Positions 48,919 through 58,698 of a stretch of DNA of 64,000 nucleotides are shown here, one piece after another; the stretch's first letter is position 1; every line of letters begins with the position of its first letter. Source of the stretch: Hanleya hanleyi (lineage: Eukaryota; Mollusca; Polyplacophora; Lepidopleurida; Hanleyidae); the NCBI GenBank assembly GCA_036873755.1, contig JAVTVY010033720.1:1-64000 (forward strand), given 5' to 3'. A program made the translations under genes and the position numbers. The notes beneath the pieces were generated by a model. It was given only the letters and a program-made list of their open reading frames with translations. It had not been told where the DNA came from and did no database searches.

Positions 48919-50800
48919 CTACCTATATATAATGTACTATCACTGTCTGTGGACGTGTCTTCTAACGTACACTTCCTGATACGCAGTAGACTAACTATAT
49001 ATAATGTACTGTCACGATCTGTGGACGTGTCTGCTAACATACACTTCCTAACACAGAGTAGGTTAAATATATATAATGTACCCTCACGGTCTGTGGACGC
49101 TTCTGCTAACATACACTTCCTGACCCAGAGTAGGCTACCTATATATAATGTACTATCACTGTCTGTGGACGTGTCTTCTAACATACACTTCCTGACACGC
49201 AGTAGACTAACTATATATAATGTACTGTCACGATCTGTGGACGTGTCTGCTAACATACACTTCCTAACACAGAGTAGGTTACCTATATATAATGTACTGT
49301 TTCCTAACATACACTTCCTGACCCAGAGTAGGCTACCTATATATAATGTACTATCACGGTATGTGGACGTGTCTGCTAACATACACTTCCTGACACAGAG
49401 TAGGCTACCTATATATAATGTACTATCACGGTATGTGGACGTGTCTGCTAACATACACTTCCTGACCCAGAGTAGGCTACCTATATATAATGTACTATCA
49501 CGGTATGTGGACGTGTCTGCTAACATACACTTCCTGACACAGAGTAGGCTACCTATATATAATGTACTATCACGGTATGTGGACGTGTCTGCTAACATAC
49601 ACTTCCTGACACAGAATAGCCTATCTATATATAATGTACTATCACGGTATGTGCACGTGTCTGTTAACATACACTTCCTGACACAGAGTAGGCTACCTAT
49701 ATATAATGTACTATCACGGTACGTGGACGTGTCTGCTAACATACACTTCCTGACACAGAATAGCCTATCTATATATAATGTACTATCACGGTATGTGGAC
49801 TTGTCTGCTAACATACACTTCCTGACACAGAGTACGCTACCTATATATAATGTACTATCACGGTATGTGGACGTGTCTGCTAACATACACTTCCTGACAC
49901 AGAGTAGGCTACCTATATATAATGTACTATCACGGTATGTGGACGTGTCTGCTAACATACACTTCCTGACACAGAGTAGGCTACCTATATATAATGTACT
50001 ATCACGGTGTGTGGACTTGTCTGCTAACATACACTTCCTGACACAGAGTAGGCTACCTATATATAATGTACTATCACGGTATGTGGACGTGTCTGCTAAC
50101 ATACACTTCCTGACCCAGAATAGCCTATCTATATATAATGTACTATCACGGTATGTGGACGTGTCTGCTAACATACACTTCCTGACCCAGAGTAGGCTAC
50201 CTATATATAATGTACTATCACGGTCTGTGGACGTGTCTGCTAACATACACTTCCTGACCCAGAGTAGGCTACCTATATATAATGTACTATCACGGTATGT
50301 GGACGTGTCTGCTAACATACACTTCCTGACACAGAATAGCCTATCTATATATAATGTACTGTCCCGGTATGTGCACGTGTCTGTTAACATACACTTCCTG
50401 ACACAGAGTAGGCTACCTATATATAATGTACTAGCACGGTCTGCAGACGTGTCTGCTAACATACACTTCCTGATACAGAATAGGCACACAGTACCTATAT
50501 ATAATGTACTGTCTGCTAACATACACTTCCTGACACAGAGTAGGCTATCTATATATAAAGTACTGCCTGCTAACATACACTTCCTTACCCAGAGTAAGCT
50601 ATCTATATATAATAATGTACTGTCTGCTAACATACACTTCCTGACACAGAGTAAGTTACCTATATATAATGTACTATCACGGTCTGTGGACGTGTCTGCT
50701 AACATAGACTTCCTGACACGAAGTAGATTACCTGATATAATGTACTGTCACAGTATGTGCACGTGTCTGTTAGGATACACTTCTTGACACGGAGTAGGCT

Positions 50801-50876
50801 ACAGATGCGGCCCCAGACAACACGCTGCTTACCAAATAAAGTTCCCTTCAGTTAATTGAATGATATTTTCAATACG
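50801..50876 (+). repeat. Satellite spacer, copy 8 (most diverged)
   Basis: ACAGATGCGGCCCCAGACAA, CACGCTGCTTACCAAATAAA, GTTCCCTTCAGTTAATTGAA, TGATATTTTCAATACG. It is the last spacer before the array breaks up, consistent with edge divergence. Confidence 0.9.
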
Positions 50877-50962
50877 CTACTTATATATAATGTACTATCA
50901 CGGTCTGTCGACGTTTCTTCTAACATACACTTCCTGACACGCAGTAGATTAACTATATATAA

Positions 50963-51075
50963 TTTATATGAAATGATTTTTCAGAGAGAAAGAATAAATT
51001 GGTCGTCAGCGGGTTTCGAACCCACGACCCGGGCTAAACGCGCCGATGCTCTACCGATTGAGCTATGACGGTCCG
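50963..51075 (-). mobile_element. tRNA-derived SINE head inserted at satellite edge
   Basis: On the minus strand, from about 51073 down to 51000, the sequence has an A-box-like TAGCTCAATCGGTAGAGC, a B-box GGTTCGAAACC and a 5-bp T stem around TTCGAAA. The acceptor stem pairs in five of seven positions (CCGTCA / TGACG) and the anticodon arm is poorly paired with C, not T, before the anticodon. It is therefore a tRNA-related relic, not a working tRNA. It is followed by an AT-rich tail (to about 50963) which runs into a broken monomer (TAACTATATATAATTTATAT). At its other end, ACGGTCCGTGGAC resembles monomer sequence, suggesting insertion within a monomer. Confidence 0.65.
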
Positions 51076-51584
51076 TGGACATTCGCAACTTCTCGGGGAT
51101 CTCCGGTTTGAGATGTCCCTCGAAGGCCATTGACGCCATATTGGACTAGAGCGTGGTCACGTGTGTTTCGGTGTCAGGGCACTGTCAGTGACGTCACGGG
51201 AATTATATCTTGCCAATACGTGGCGTGTGTACCATTTAAACTGATGGTTTTCTATTGAAACGTGCTTCGAATGAAAAAAATAAACAGTTTTTAGAATATC
51301 TGACGTAAATCAGAGACTCGCAGGGAAATATTTGCTGGTCGGGGATTAAGGCTTCCGCGAGAGTGATTGGGCTTCGGAGCCACGTCACATCTGGAGATTC
51401 ATAGGAAATTCATGTTGTCGTCCCCCGAGCGTAGAATCAGTCCCCTTCGTAGATTTCCGCTCGGGAGTTCCGAATGGGTCCGTGGATTGTCCCTGTTATG
51501 ACCAACCTTCTCTCTCGGTGCTGCATTGCGCGCGCAACTGGCTTTATAATGAAGAAATGATATTTGGTATGGCGTATAGCCAGG
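51076..51584. other. Unassigned spacer
   Basis: Moderately GC-rich. Contains CACGTG near 51158 and TGACGTCACGGG near 51190. No gene recognised. Confidence 0.4.
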
Positions 51585-51690
51585 TCTGTAAATAATGTAC
51601 TGTCATGATCTGTGGACGTGTCTGCAAGCATACACCTTCTGACTATTCTCTCGGTCTGTGTACGTTTCGCTAAAATGCACTTCTTGACAG
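51585..51690. repeat. Satellite monomer relics outside the array
   Basis: AATAATGTACTGTCATGATC, TGTGGACGTGTCTGCAAGCA, TACACCTTCTGAC is one diverged monomer. CTCGGTCTGTGTACGTTTCG, CTAAAATGCACTTCTTGACA is a second, shorter one. They lie about 620 bp beyond the array edge. Confidence 0.8.
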
Positions 51691-51744
51691 ATCGCTTATA
51701 TTGACCAGGTGCTGCCAAAGTCTGTGAACTTCCGTACGGTGAAA

Positions 51745-51925
51745 TGATCCGAGCGTGCGTCCGTCCGTACTTTTGGATAGTAGTATGAAAAGAACAGAAA
51801 AAGCCGTGCGTCCGTCCGTGCCACTGGGTAGCAGTAGGAGAGGAACAGTATGAACCGTGCGTGCGTTCGTATCATGTGTAGTAGTAAGAAAGGAGCCGTT
51901 TGTGCATGGGTGCGTCTGTTATATT
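51745..51925. repeat. ~60-bp tandem repeat, three units
   Basis: CCGTGCGTCCGTCCGT or CGTGCGTGCGTTCGT, followed by GGTAGCAGTAGGAGAGGAAC or variants, occurs three times with a fourth partial copy. Confidence 0.75.
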
Positions 51926-53296
51926 ATCTTAGAAATGATGCCATGTGACTGTAATTATTATTCACCATTAAATTGAAAGATTGCAATTTTGTGGTACAGA
52001 TATTTAATCCAAATGATTCAAAGACAAACATATGATTCAGGTGTGAAAGAAGAAAAAAATGTCCCAGGAGCATTATAAACTGTCCCTTCTCATATGGTTC
52101 TGTATCGGACATTTGTATCTACCGGACATTCTTATCTTTCACACCGGTATGTATACTGTATAACGTTTTATGCGAGAAATATCTGTCAGTATATTCGGCA
52201 TAGGGCTACACGGCAGAGTTTACATGTTTTATATTGTTATGCTTAATAGGCGTTGAACGTGACTGGTTTGCCATATTAAATATTATTATCACCGTGTATA
52301 TGAAATACAAGCCTCGCCGTGTTATCACAAGTAGTTTCTAAACCCTTCAAATCTCGCGTTTATATGCGAAGTGTCTGGTGAAGTTAGGGCTTGTGTACTT
52401 AGGCCAAGATATATTGCCTTATTGATTAGAAACCTATATAAATATATTCAAATTTTCAAAGGCCGTAAAGAAATGTTTTTAATAAAAGCGCAATAGAGAA
52501 AGATTTATTGCCAAATGCACAGTGTAAAGTGACTCTATTAAAACCAAATCTTTGTTTGACCTTATGCAGAGTATTTACATATTTGTTTTCCACGACTTTG
52601 GTGTGGGACAAGAATTATAAATTTTGTTCAAGCTATATAAGCTGAAGGGAATCACGAGACAACCGGCAACTTTTATATTTCGAGAGAATCATAAATCTTT
52701 CGAAGATTTAAACCCGCCGGTGTTGACAAAGTAATTGAAGTTTCCGTGAATAAAAGGTCCGGCCGAGGGGGAATAAATCCGCCTGTCATCCCCTACTATA
52801 TGTGAGCACGAGAGGGCCATATTTTGTGCAGGTGTAGCAAGTCACATATAAGGAGGGATCCTTAGAAATCTGTATATATTAACCCAGCTATTTTTAAAAC
52901 AAGATTACAGAAAGAAAGAAACATACGAACACGATGAACTGACCCAAAGCAAATAAAATATAACCCGTTCTACAAGTAGAGCCGTTAAGTTACTCGAAAC
53001 AACACCAACATCAACAACTGCTAAACATTTCACACCTCTTCATCATACTCTATACGGCTAATACTGTACACAAAGCTTCCGCAGTACCATCTCCGTAGCT
53101 TAGTGAAGGAAACGTTCGGTGGGACGATGCACTTCTTCAAATCTTATCAAAAGTGTACTATTGACGCGAAAATTCTGTGGACGACCACTGTCTTTAACGG
53201 ATATTCGATCTGAAGCCAAATATCTTCGCTTGTAGATATATTCTTGGCCACAATCGGCCATGTTGGCACTAACGCAATAACAATGGTCAGACTCAC
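51926..53296. other. Unassigned intergenic stretch
   Basis: AT-rich. Minus-strand frames at 51924-52112 and 53147-53350 are short and without domain. No repeats recognised. Confidence 0.4.
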
Positions 53297-53520
53297 AGGG
53301 AGTGAGTGAGTAGTAGGGTTTAATGTCGTTATGAACCTTGTTTCAGTCATATCACGACGGTGCCTACATGTGCCAGAACACGAGAGTGCTCACAGTTCAT
53401 ATTACCCTGGACACTGATCAGCCCGGCCAGTACAGCACCTGGTCACTCATCCAAGTATTGACCAAGATTAACGTTGCTTAACTTCGGTGATCTGACGAGA
53501 ACCGATGTGTCCAACGCTAT
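53297..53520 (+). mobile_element. SINE-like dispersed repeat, second subfamily
   Basis: GGAGTGAGTGAGTAGTAGGG, TTTAATGTCGTTATGAACC, TTTCAGTCATATCACGACGG, GTGCCTACATGTGCCAGAAC, GGACACTGATCAGCCCGGCC. It matches 30819-31005 across head and body. Confidence 0.75.
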
Positions 53521-53809
53521 AAACCGTACATGTCAGACTCTCAGTCTAGATGCAGCAGTCGAGTTTTTGATGTAGGCTGTAGGACTCATGGAGCCTACTG
53601 AGCAGAATCTATGGTCAACTCAATATTATACCAATATTATAGGCCAACTGTTGACGTTAGATCCTCTTCTCCTCGCCAGTGATATTTCCAGCTTCAGGTT
53701 CTGCACTCCCTGACCACCTGCGCTATTGATACTGTCTATATCATTATATCACACTCACATGGGTTTTATATTATGATGCTCATATGTCAGTAATGTACAA
53801 TATACAATT

Positions 53810-53942
53810 ATTGCATGTTATTGAGTGGGACATCACGATTTGTCAGCTCGAGGCAAGTGATGTACAACGAGCGCGCAGCGCGAGTTGTACATCACTTGTC
53901 GAGAGCTGTCAAATCGTGATGTCCCACCCTATAACATGCAAT
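53810..53942. repeat. 133-bp hairpin at left end of the repeat
   Basis: The arms start ATTGCATGTTATTGAGTGGG and end CCCTATAACATGCAAT. They continue inward through GACATCACGATTTGTCAGCT / AGCTGTCAAATCGTGATGTC and AAGTGATGTACAAC / GTTGTACATCACTT to a GC-rich tip at GAGCGCGCAGCGCGAG. The 19211-19284 hairpin is a collapsed version. Confidence 0.9.
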
Positions 53943-54115
53943 AGTTGTTTTATTATACCGAATGTCTTATTTGAATAAAATGGGGACTGAAATAAGCATA
54001 TCGTGTTCAACACTGCGCGACCGTTGCTGATTTCAAAACGCCGTGTCAAGATCGACTGTTCGACCTCGGCTTGTTTGTCGGCTCAATCGCATAATTTGGA
54101 TGAGTAACGTTCTCG

Positions 54116-54491
54116 CATCTTCACATTTTCAATTTAAATACTACACTAACGTTCCGTCATTTACCTTGACTTAACGAATAGAATAAACTGTTCAGACCGG
54201 GAAACGCACGTGATGTCATATAGCCAATCAAGATAGGAGCTGGCCAACACCGAGCAGCTAGGATTTTCTTTGATGTCTGCCCGTGTGATCTCCAAATATG
54301 GCAAGTGGTGGGTGTATTGATGTTAATTTCCTTCGAATAGCCAATCAAATTTGAATTTTAAAGAGGTCACACATTGCACTTCTCCTAATATGGACCACGG
54401 AATATTTATAGCGCTATGACATCACCAGACATGTATTCTGATCAGATAATGTGTTACGTTCAGCCAAGGCAACACGTGTAGTGTTAAGATG
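54116..54491 (+). mobile_element. 376-bp hAT-like MITE with 8-bp target duplication
   Basis: Flanked by CGTTCTCG at 54108-54115 and again at 54492-54499. The ends are CATCTTCACA at the left and TGTTAAGATG at the right, so a short inverted repeat CATCTT(N)ACA. The related repeat at 19203 has the uninterrupted target (CGCTTTCG). An 8-bp duplication and CA..TG ends fit the hAT superfamily. It has no coding capacity. Interior landmarks: TCATTTACCTTGACTTAACG, CACGTGATGTCATATAGCC and two AGCCAATCAA CCAAT-type motifs. Confidence 0.8.
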
Positions 54492-54788
54492 CGTTCTCGG
54501 TGATCTTAAGCACCTTTTCAAAAGATGTCCAATTTATTTCAGTCAATTACCAAATCACATTCACTAATTTCTATCACGTATACACATCAGGTCTACGAAG
54601 ATACACATCAATCTTCGTTTCGGGGAGTATGTTGGCACGCGCACTATGGGAGGCAACTGTACATGACATTTATTCAACGGTAAGGCAAGATATGACTGCA
54701 TCATCACTGAACATTACGATTTGTAGAATGACACGTGACAGGCTGTCAACCAATGAAAACATTACGAATTTACATGAGGTATAATAAT

Positions 54789-56647
54789 ACAAAATATTGA
54801 AATTTGTGACTCTTGTATTCACAAGAAACAATAGTAATTAGGGTAAGTATTATGACCTTTTTCATGTTTCATCACATTTTTGACAGTTTATCATGAGTTG
54901 AAGATATTTTCCCATAGATTAGCATTACAGGCCTCCAAATGGCTCACAGTGAAAATATAGGAGAACATTTGCCAAAATATTGGAGAAATATTGGAATTTT
55001 CTTATTAGAATACAGAAGAGGTGTAAGACAGGTCACTACAATATTGTAGGTTTCAAACTTGGTATAATTTTCTGTGTTTAATCAAACTATTTCCACTTAA
55101 TGCGGTCATACTGGTGCATGGTGCTGCTTGGTTCAATAAAGAGAGATTTAACTGTTTTCATATTATTTTTATATTTTTTTGACATTTATTTCCTAAAGCC
55201 AATTTTACTCATTGCAAAGCACTGGAGAAAGTTTTCACGAGAAAAAGTCAAAATATAGGAAATATAGAAGGTTTTGGCCTATATATATGAATATATAGGA
55301 ATGTCTAAGAAATTTAGGAATTATATGTAATATGGATATAACAACCTGCAGATTACCGTCAGAATTTGTCTAGAGTCTCGTACTTATTGCATATAGTTAA
55401 TACAGAAAGGCCGATCGCATATTAGATATAAATTTCTTACTATATTTTGATATCTACAAATATATGTTTGATATCGATATATATATATTTATTTAATTCT
55501 AAGTTGCGTACCGGTATCCATTATTCTATTCAGGTATATGTCCCATGGAGTTGTGTCCCATTGGTGATAATCAAGAATCTGGTTTGACATATGTTCACGA
55601 AGACAGGTATAACGTCCAGTAGGATTACCTCCCTTTGACAGGTAACATCACAAACTGTATTTAATATCGTGAATTTATTTTCTAATTATGATGCGTTGGG
55701 GCGGAAGAATTACGGTATAGTACATTGTAAACACTGAAGTTTAAGACCTTAAACTCCATACGAATCTGGTCCGAATCTTTTTTTCAATCTATATTTGCGG
55801 AATTCGTACAAATACGGTTATTGTTCTATGCTTTTATGTGACATTGAATAATATCCTTGCATATTTATAAGCTTAATTTAAATAAATATTTAATGTGTTA
55901 TCTCTCTGCCGCCAGTCCATTAATGGCATAATCGCCGCGTATTAAAAGCTAAACGAAACATTTCTTTTCTGCGAGGAAAAGCAAACAGGGAGTTTACATT
56001 GCGTGAGGGTAATATTGGCTTTGTTTATTTTTATTAATGTCAAACCGCTGTGCGATGTAAAACATACTGTGTTCTGTGTTTCAATAATGTCCTCGACGGC
56101 AAATTGTAGAACGGGAAATTTGCTTTAGATACGACGTACAATGGTTGTATCTACTAAACTGCAAACTGTAGGCGCTCCACACCTGGTTAAACCCGGGACG
56201 ACATAAGAAAAACATCATTTAATGTTCTATTTTCTCACAATGGCGAGTTTACCGAGCGTGCGACTTACCGGTGAAAACGGATTATGAAATGTAACCGAGT
56301 TTGCTAATACGAGGAATGATTCACGATCCGAAACGCGTAGTTTATGTCAATTTTAGGTATTGTTTTCACGAACGGTTTGTCATTTATCGAACATGTCTCT
56401 GTAATATTTAGCTCCATTTAAACTAACTGCACAGGTGATTGTTTTGAAGGTATTTTGATTTAAGCCCGGCAGGAGATATTCAACGTAAACGTGCCCTCAC
56501 AACACATACATACGGCTGTATTACTGAATCAATATTGAGTCTGCCTCAATATATCTACAGTCATCTGCAAAAGGGATATAGATCGACGAAAACCCGTTTG
56601 TGTCTATACCGCCGTGCATGTACAGGAAAGAATGTCCGGTTGGGAAA
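54789..56647. other. Unassigned AT-rich intergenic stretch
   Basis: No gene recognised. Local runs of ATATAGGA-type words near 55000-55310 and (AT)n near 55470-55490. A plus-strand frame at 56535-56837 runs into the palindrome below and includes a (GTT)n-encoded valine run. Confidence 0.4.
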
Positions 56648-57090
56648 GATACCCGGCCCCACAGTGACTTGGGTGGCAGGGGGTGTCTTCGTTGATGTTG
56701 TTGTTGTTGTTGTTGTTGTTGTGATTATATATTTTTTTTTCAAGAATATAACTATTTCCCACCTTTTCATACATCACACTGACAGTGGATGTCATAGAAA
56801 TGCTTTCTATACGCATCTACATACCTCTCCTCTATGACAGATGGAGATATAGTAGAGGAGAGGTATGTAGATCGAAGTAGGGCGTATAGAAAGCATTACA
56901 GATGGAGATCTAGTAGAGGAGGAGTATGTAGGTCGTATAGAAAGCATTTTTATGACATCCACTGTCATTGTGGTGTATGAAAAGGTGGGAAATAATTATA
57001 TTCTTGAAAAAAAAAATACATATATAATCACAACAACAACATCGACGAAGACACCCTCTGCCACCCAAGTCGCTGTGCCTGGCCCGCATC
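56648..57090. repeat. ~440-bp palindrome with (GTT)n/(AAC)n arms
   Basis: Left-arm landmarks: GTGACTTGGGTGGCAGGGGG, TGTCTTCGTTGATG, (GTT)8 or so, CAAGAATATAACTATTTCCC, ACCTTTTCATACATCACACT, GACAGTGGATGTCATAGAAA, TGCTTTCTATACG. Each reappears in reverse order and complement to 57090. The (GTT) run is about eight units at the left (56697-56720) but only about three at the right. The centre (about 56850-56950) has a tandem duplication of AGAGGAGAGGTATGTAG followed by CGTATAGAAAGCATT. Confidence 0.9.
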
Positions 57091-58135
57091 TAATAACCTA
57101 GCTATAGGATTGTTTTCTGATTTCCAACTCAGATGCGACATATTTTCCGAAAGTGGAACATATGAAAGGGGGACGATGTTTCCGGGTGAATTCTTTCCTT
57201 TCACATTGATATATCGTAATTACAAAAATCTCTAACTTTTATAGCTATAAATCTGATATGCTTTACAAAACCTTCAGGTCTATCAGAGAAGTATATATAT
57301 ATATGTTGCATGTATCACTGAATGATGCAAGAATTCTGTCCCACGCACTAAAATTTTGAAATCTAAAATTTCAATCACCTAAGCAAACATTTCTTCACTA
57401 CAATAAAATCACCTGAAGAAAGAATTCATATTTTTTTAGAAAACGTGGATGGCAAACAGTAATACCGACTGGAATTTTTTGGACAGCCAATGCAGCGTAG
57501 CGCATGGTGACTGCGCAATGATGGAGTCCTCGAGATGCGATTTTTTTCCGGTAACACAATATAATTCGAAAGACTCTGGAGAACAGTATCCCAAAAGCCA
57601 GCTGCTGTGAAAAGGCCTCTGCGCGAACCCAGTCAAATAAGATACCAACATTGATTTGCTTGGGCCTGTTTGCTCCGGTACACGAGTATATGTATAGTGG
57701 GCGGTAACCGCCCTGTTCCCGGGGTTGTTTTACAGCTGGATGTCGATAGCCGATCAAGTTGTCGATAGCCGAACAGTTTGAATGTTGTTTTGACAGCCGA
57801 CAACGATCAAAGCTTTTTTTCTCTCCCGTAAGTTCGATATTCATTGCTTACAGTCCGGGTTAGATTGTCAGTTCTAAAGGTGTCAGTATGCAATTTCGAA
57901 GGGCGATCTCGCGAGGATTAAAGCCACAGATGCTTCTGATTGGATTAGGCTCCGTATTGTATAAGGCATTAATGAGGTCCGAGTATATATATCTGGTCAA
58001 TTTTCAATTAGGCTCTCTGGCGATCCATTGTGATCACCAGTGTCTGTAGAGCCTAATTTTCAAAATTCGAAATTCAAATTATTTTGTAGTTTCGATTAGG
58101 TTTTTGTTAGAGTTAGGGTTTTGCTAGGGTATGTT
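57091..58135. other. Unassigned stretch with one 148-codon frame
   Basis: The minus-strand frame at 57398-57844 is open from an ATG but I recognise no domain, and its composition (many C, H, R and K in a mixed order) looks random. (AT)n tract near 57292-57304. Confidence 0.35.
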
Positions 58136-58205
58136 TGTTTGGGTCATCGTCGCCGTGTGATAAATAAGGTTAGCTGCGACGTTAAACTTCAAACAACCAA
58201 CCAAT
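58136..58205 (-). mobile_element. SINE-like fragment
   Basis: GTGTGATAAATAAGGTTAGC, TGCGACGTTAAACTTCAAAC, AACCAACCAA resembles the reverse complement of the TTTAACGTCGC head seen at 28486, but the match is short. Confidence 0.4.
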
Positions 58206-58698
58206 CATACAAACGGCCTTCGTTTGTATCTTTGCCATACCTCAGCCATCTTGGCTGGAAAATCGCCTTTCGTCATTCTCCGAGCAGAGCTGTTCTGACA
58301 AATAACGGCAAGGAGATCAGCCTAACACTGACGAGATTATCTGAAGTTTTTCGCATATACATGCATGAATCAGGCAGTAATTTTCCACCTATTTTACCAC
58401 AGCCAAGTATGTTTTACGAACAGCAATAGGTATAATTGAACCCATGGTTTACCATAAAAAAAATACTTCAACATGATAACAGCCAACGGCAGTTTTTTTT
58501 TCTTCAAAAACGATTAAAATAAAATAAATAAACACCGAGTTTAAATCGATCAGAAGGTCACACATATCTATAGCAGGGTGAAATCAAATATATTCTTATT
58601 GATTAGGTTTCACAATAGAAGATTGTGCTGGAAATTGCAGGTTCGTGAGATGATGTTCTAGTTCAGGGCTACATAAATAAGTAGCATCCAGCAGTGAT
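58206..58698. other. Unassigned spacer
   Basis: Nothing recognised; AT-rich. Confidence 0.4.

Larger units (their letters stand above)
39626..50962. repeat. 11.3-kb satellite array, 72-bp monomer, ~4.1-kb higher-order repeat
   Basis: The standard monomer measures 72 bp: CTACCTATATATAATGTACT, ATCACGGTATGTGGACGTGT, CTGCTAACATACACTTCCTG, ACACAGAGTAGG. Shorter variants (54/55 bp) lack the ATCACGGTCTGTGGACGTG part. An unrelated spacer of about 80 bp occurs eight times. Spacer-to-spacer distances are 1606, 869, 1630, 1620, 869, 1653 and 1959 bp, so the order 1606-869-1630 repeats, with a higher-order period of 4105-4142 bp. Approximate copies are 40071-44175, 44176-48317 and a rearranged third from 48318. 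Because 72 is a multiple of 3, frames stay open on both strands. The plus frame at 48949-50787 (612 codons) starts at GTG and has no internal ATG until its very end. The minus frame at 48894-50705 (603 codons) has one ATG per monomer in a poor context (TGTATGT). Monomer differences alter residues in both frames. I treat it as non-coding satellite. Confidence 0.95.
53801..54788 (+). repeat. Dispersed repeat, copy carrying a transposon
   Basis: Same order as 19203-19818, interrupted at 54108-54499 by a MITE with an 8-bp target duplication. It lacks about 60 bp in its last third relative to the other copy. Confidence 0.85.

Noticed and set aside
48894..50787. Giant repetitive proteins on both strands of the satellite
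   Set aside because: The open frames follow from a 72-bp stop-free unit. The plus frame has no ATG until its end and starts at GTG, monomer differences change residues freely, and unrelated spacers close the frames.
39626..50962. CRISPR-like array
   Set aside because: The 72-bp units are contiguous and there are no unique spacers between short repeats. The DNA is animal-type and there are no cas-like genes.
51000..51073. Functional tRNA gene
   Set aside because: The acceptor stem has two mispairs, the anticodon stem is poor, and the residue before the anticodon is not T. It fits a tRNA-derived SINE head better.
57398..57844. 148-codon minus-strand protein
   Set aside because: No recognisable domain, random-looking composition, and an overlapping alternative frame of 71 codons.
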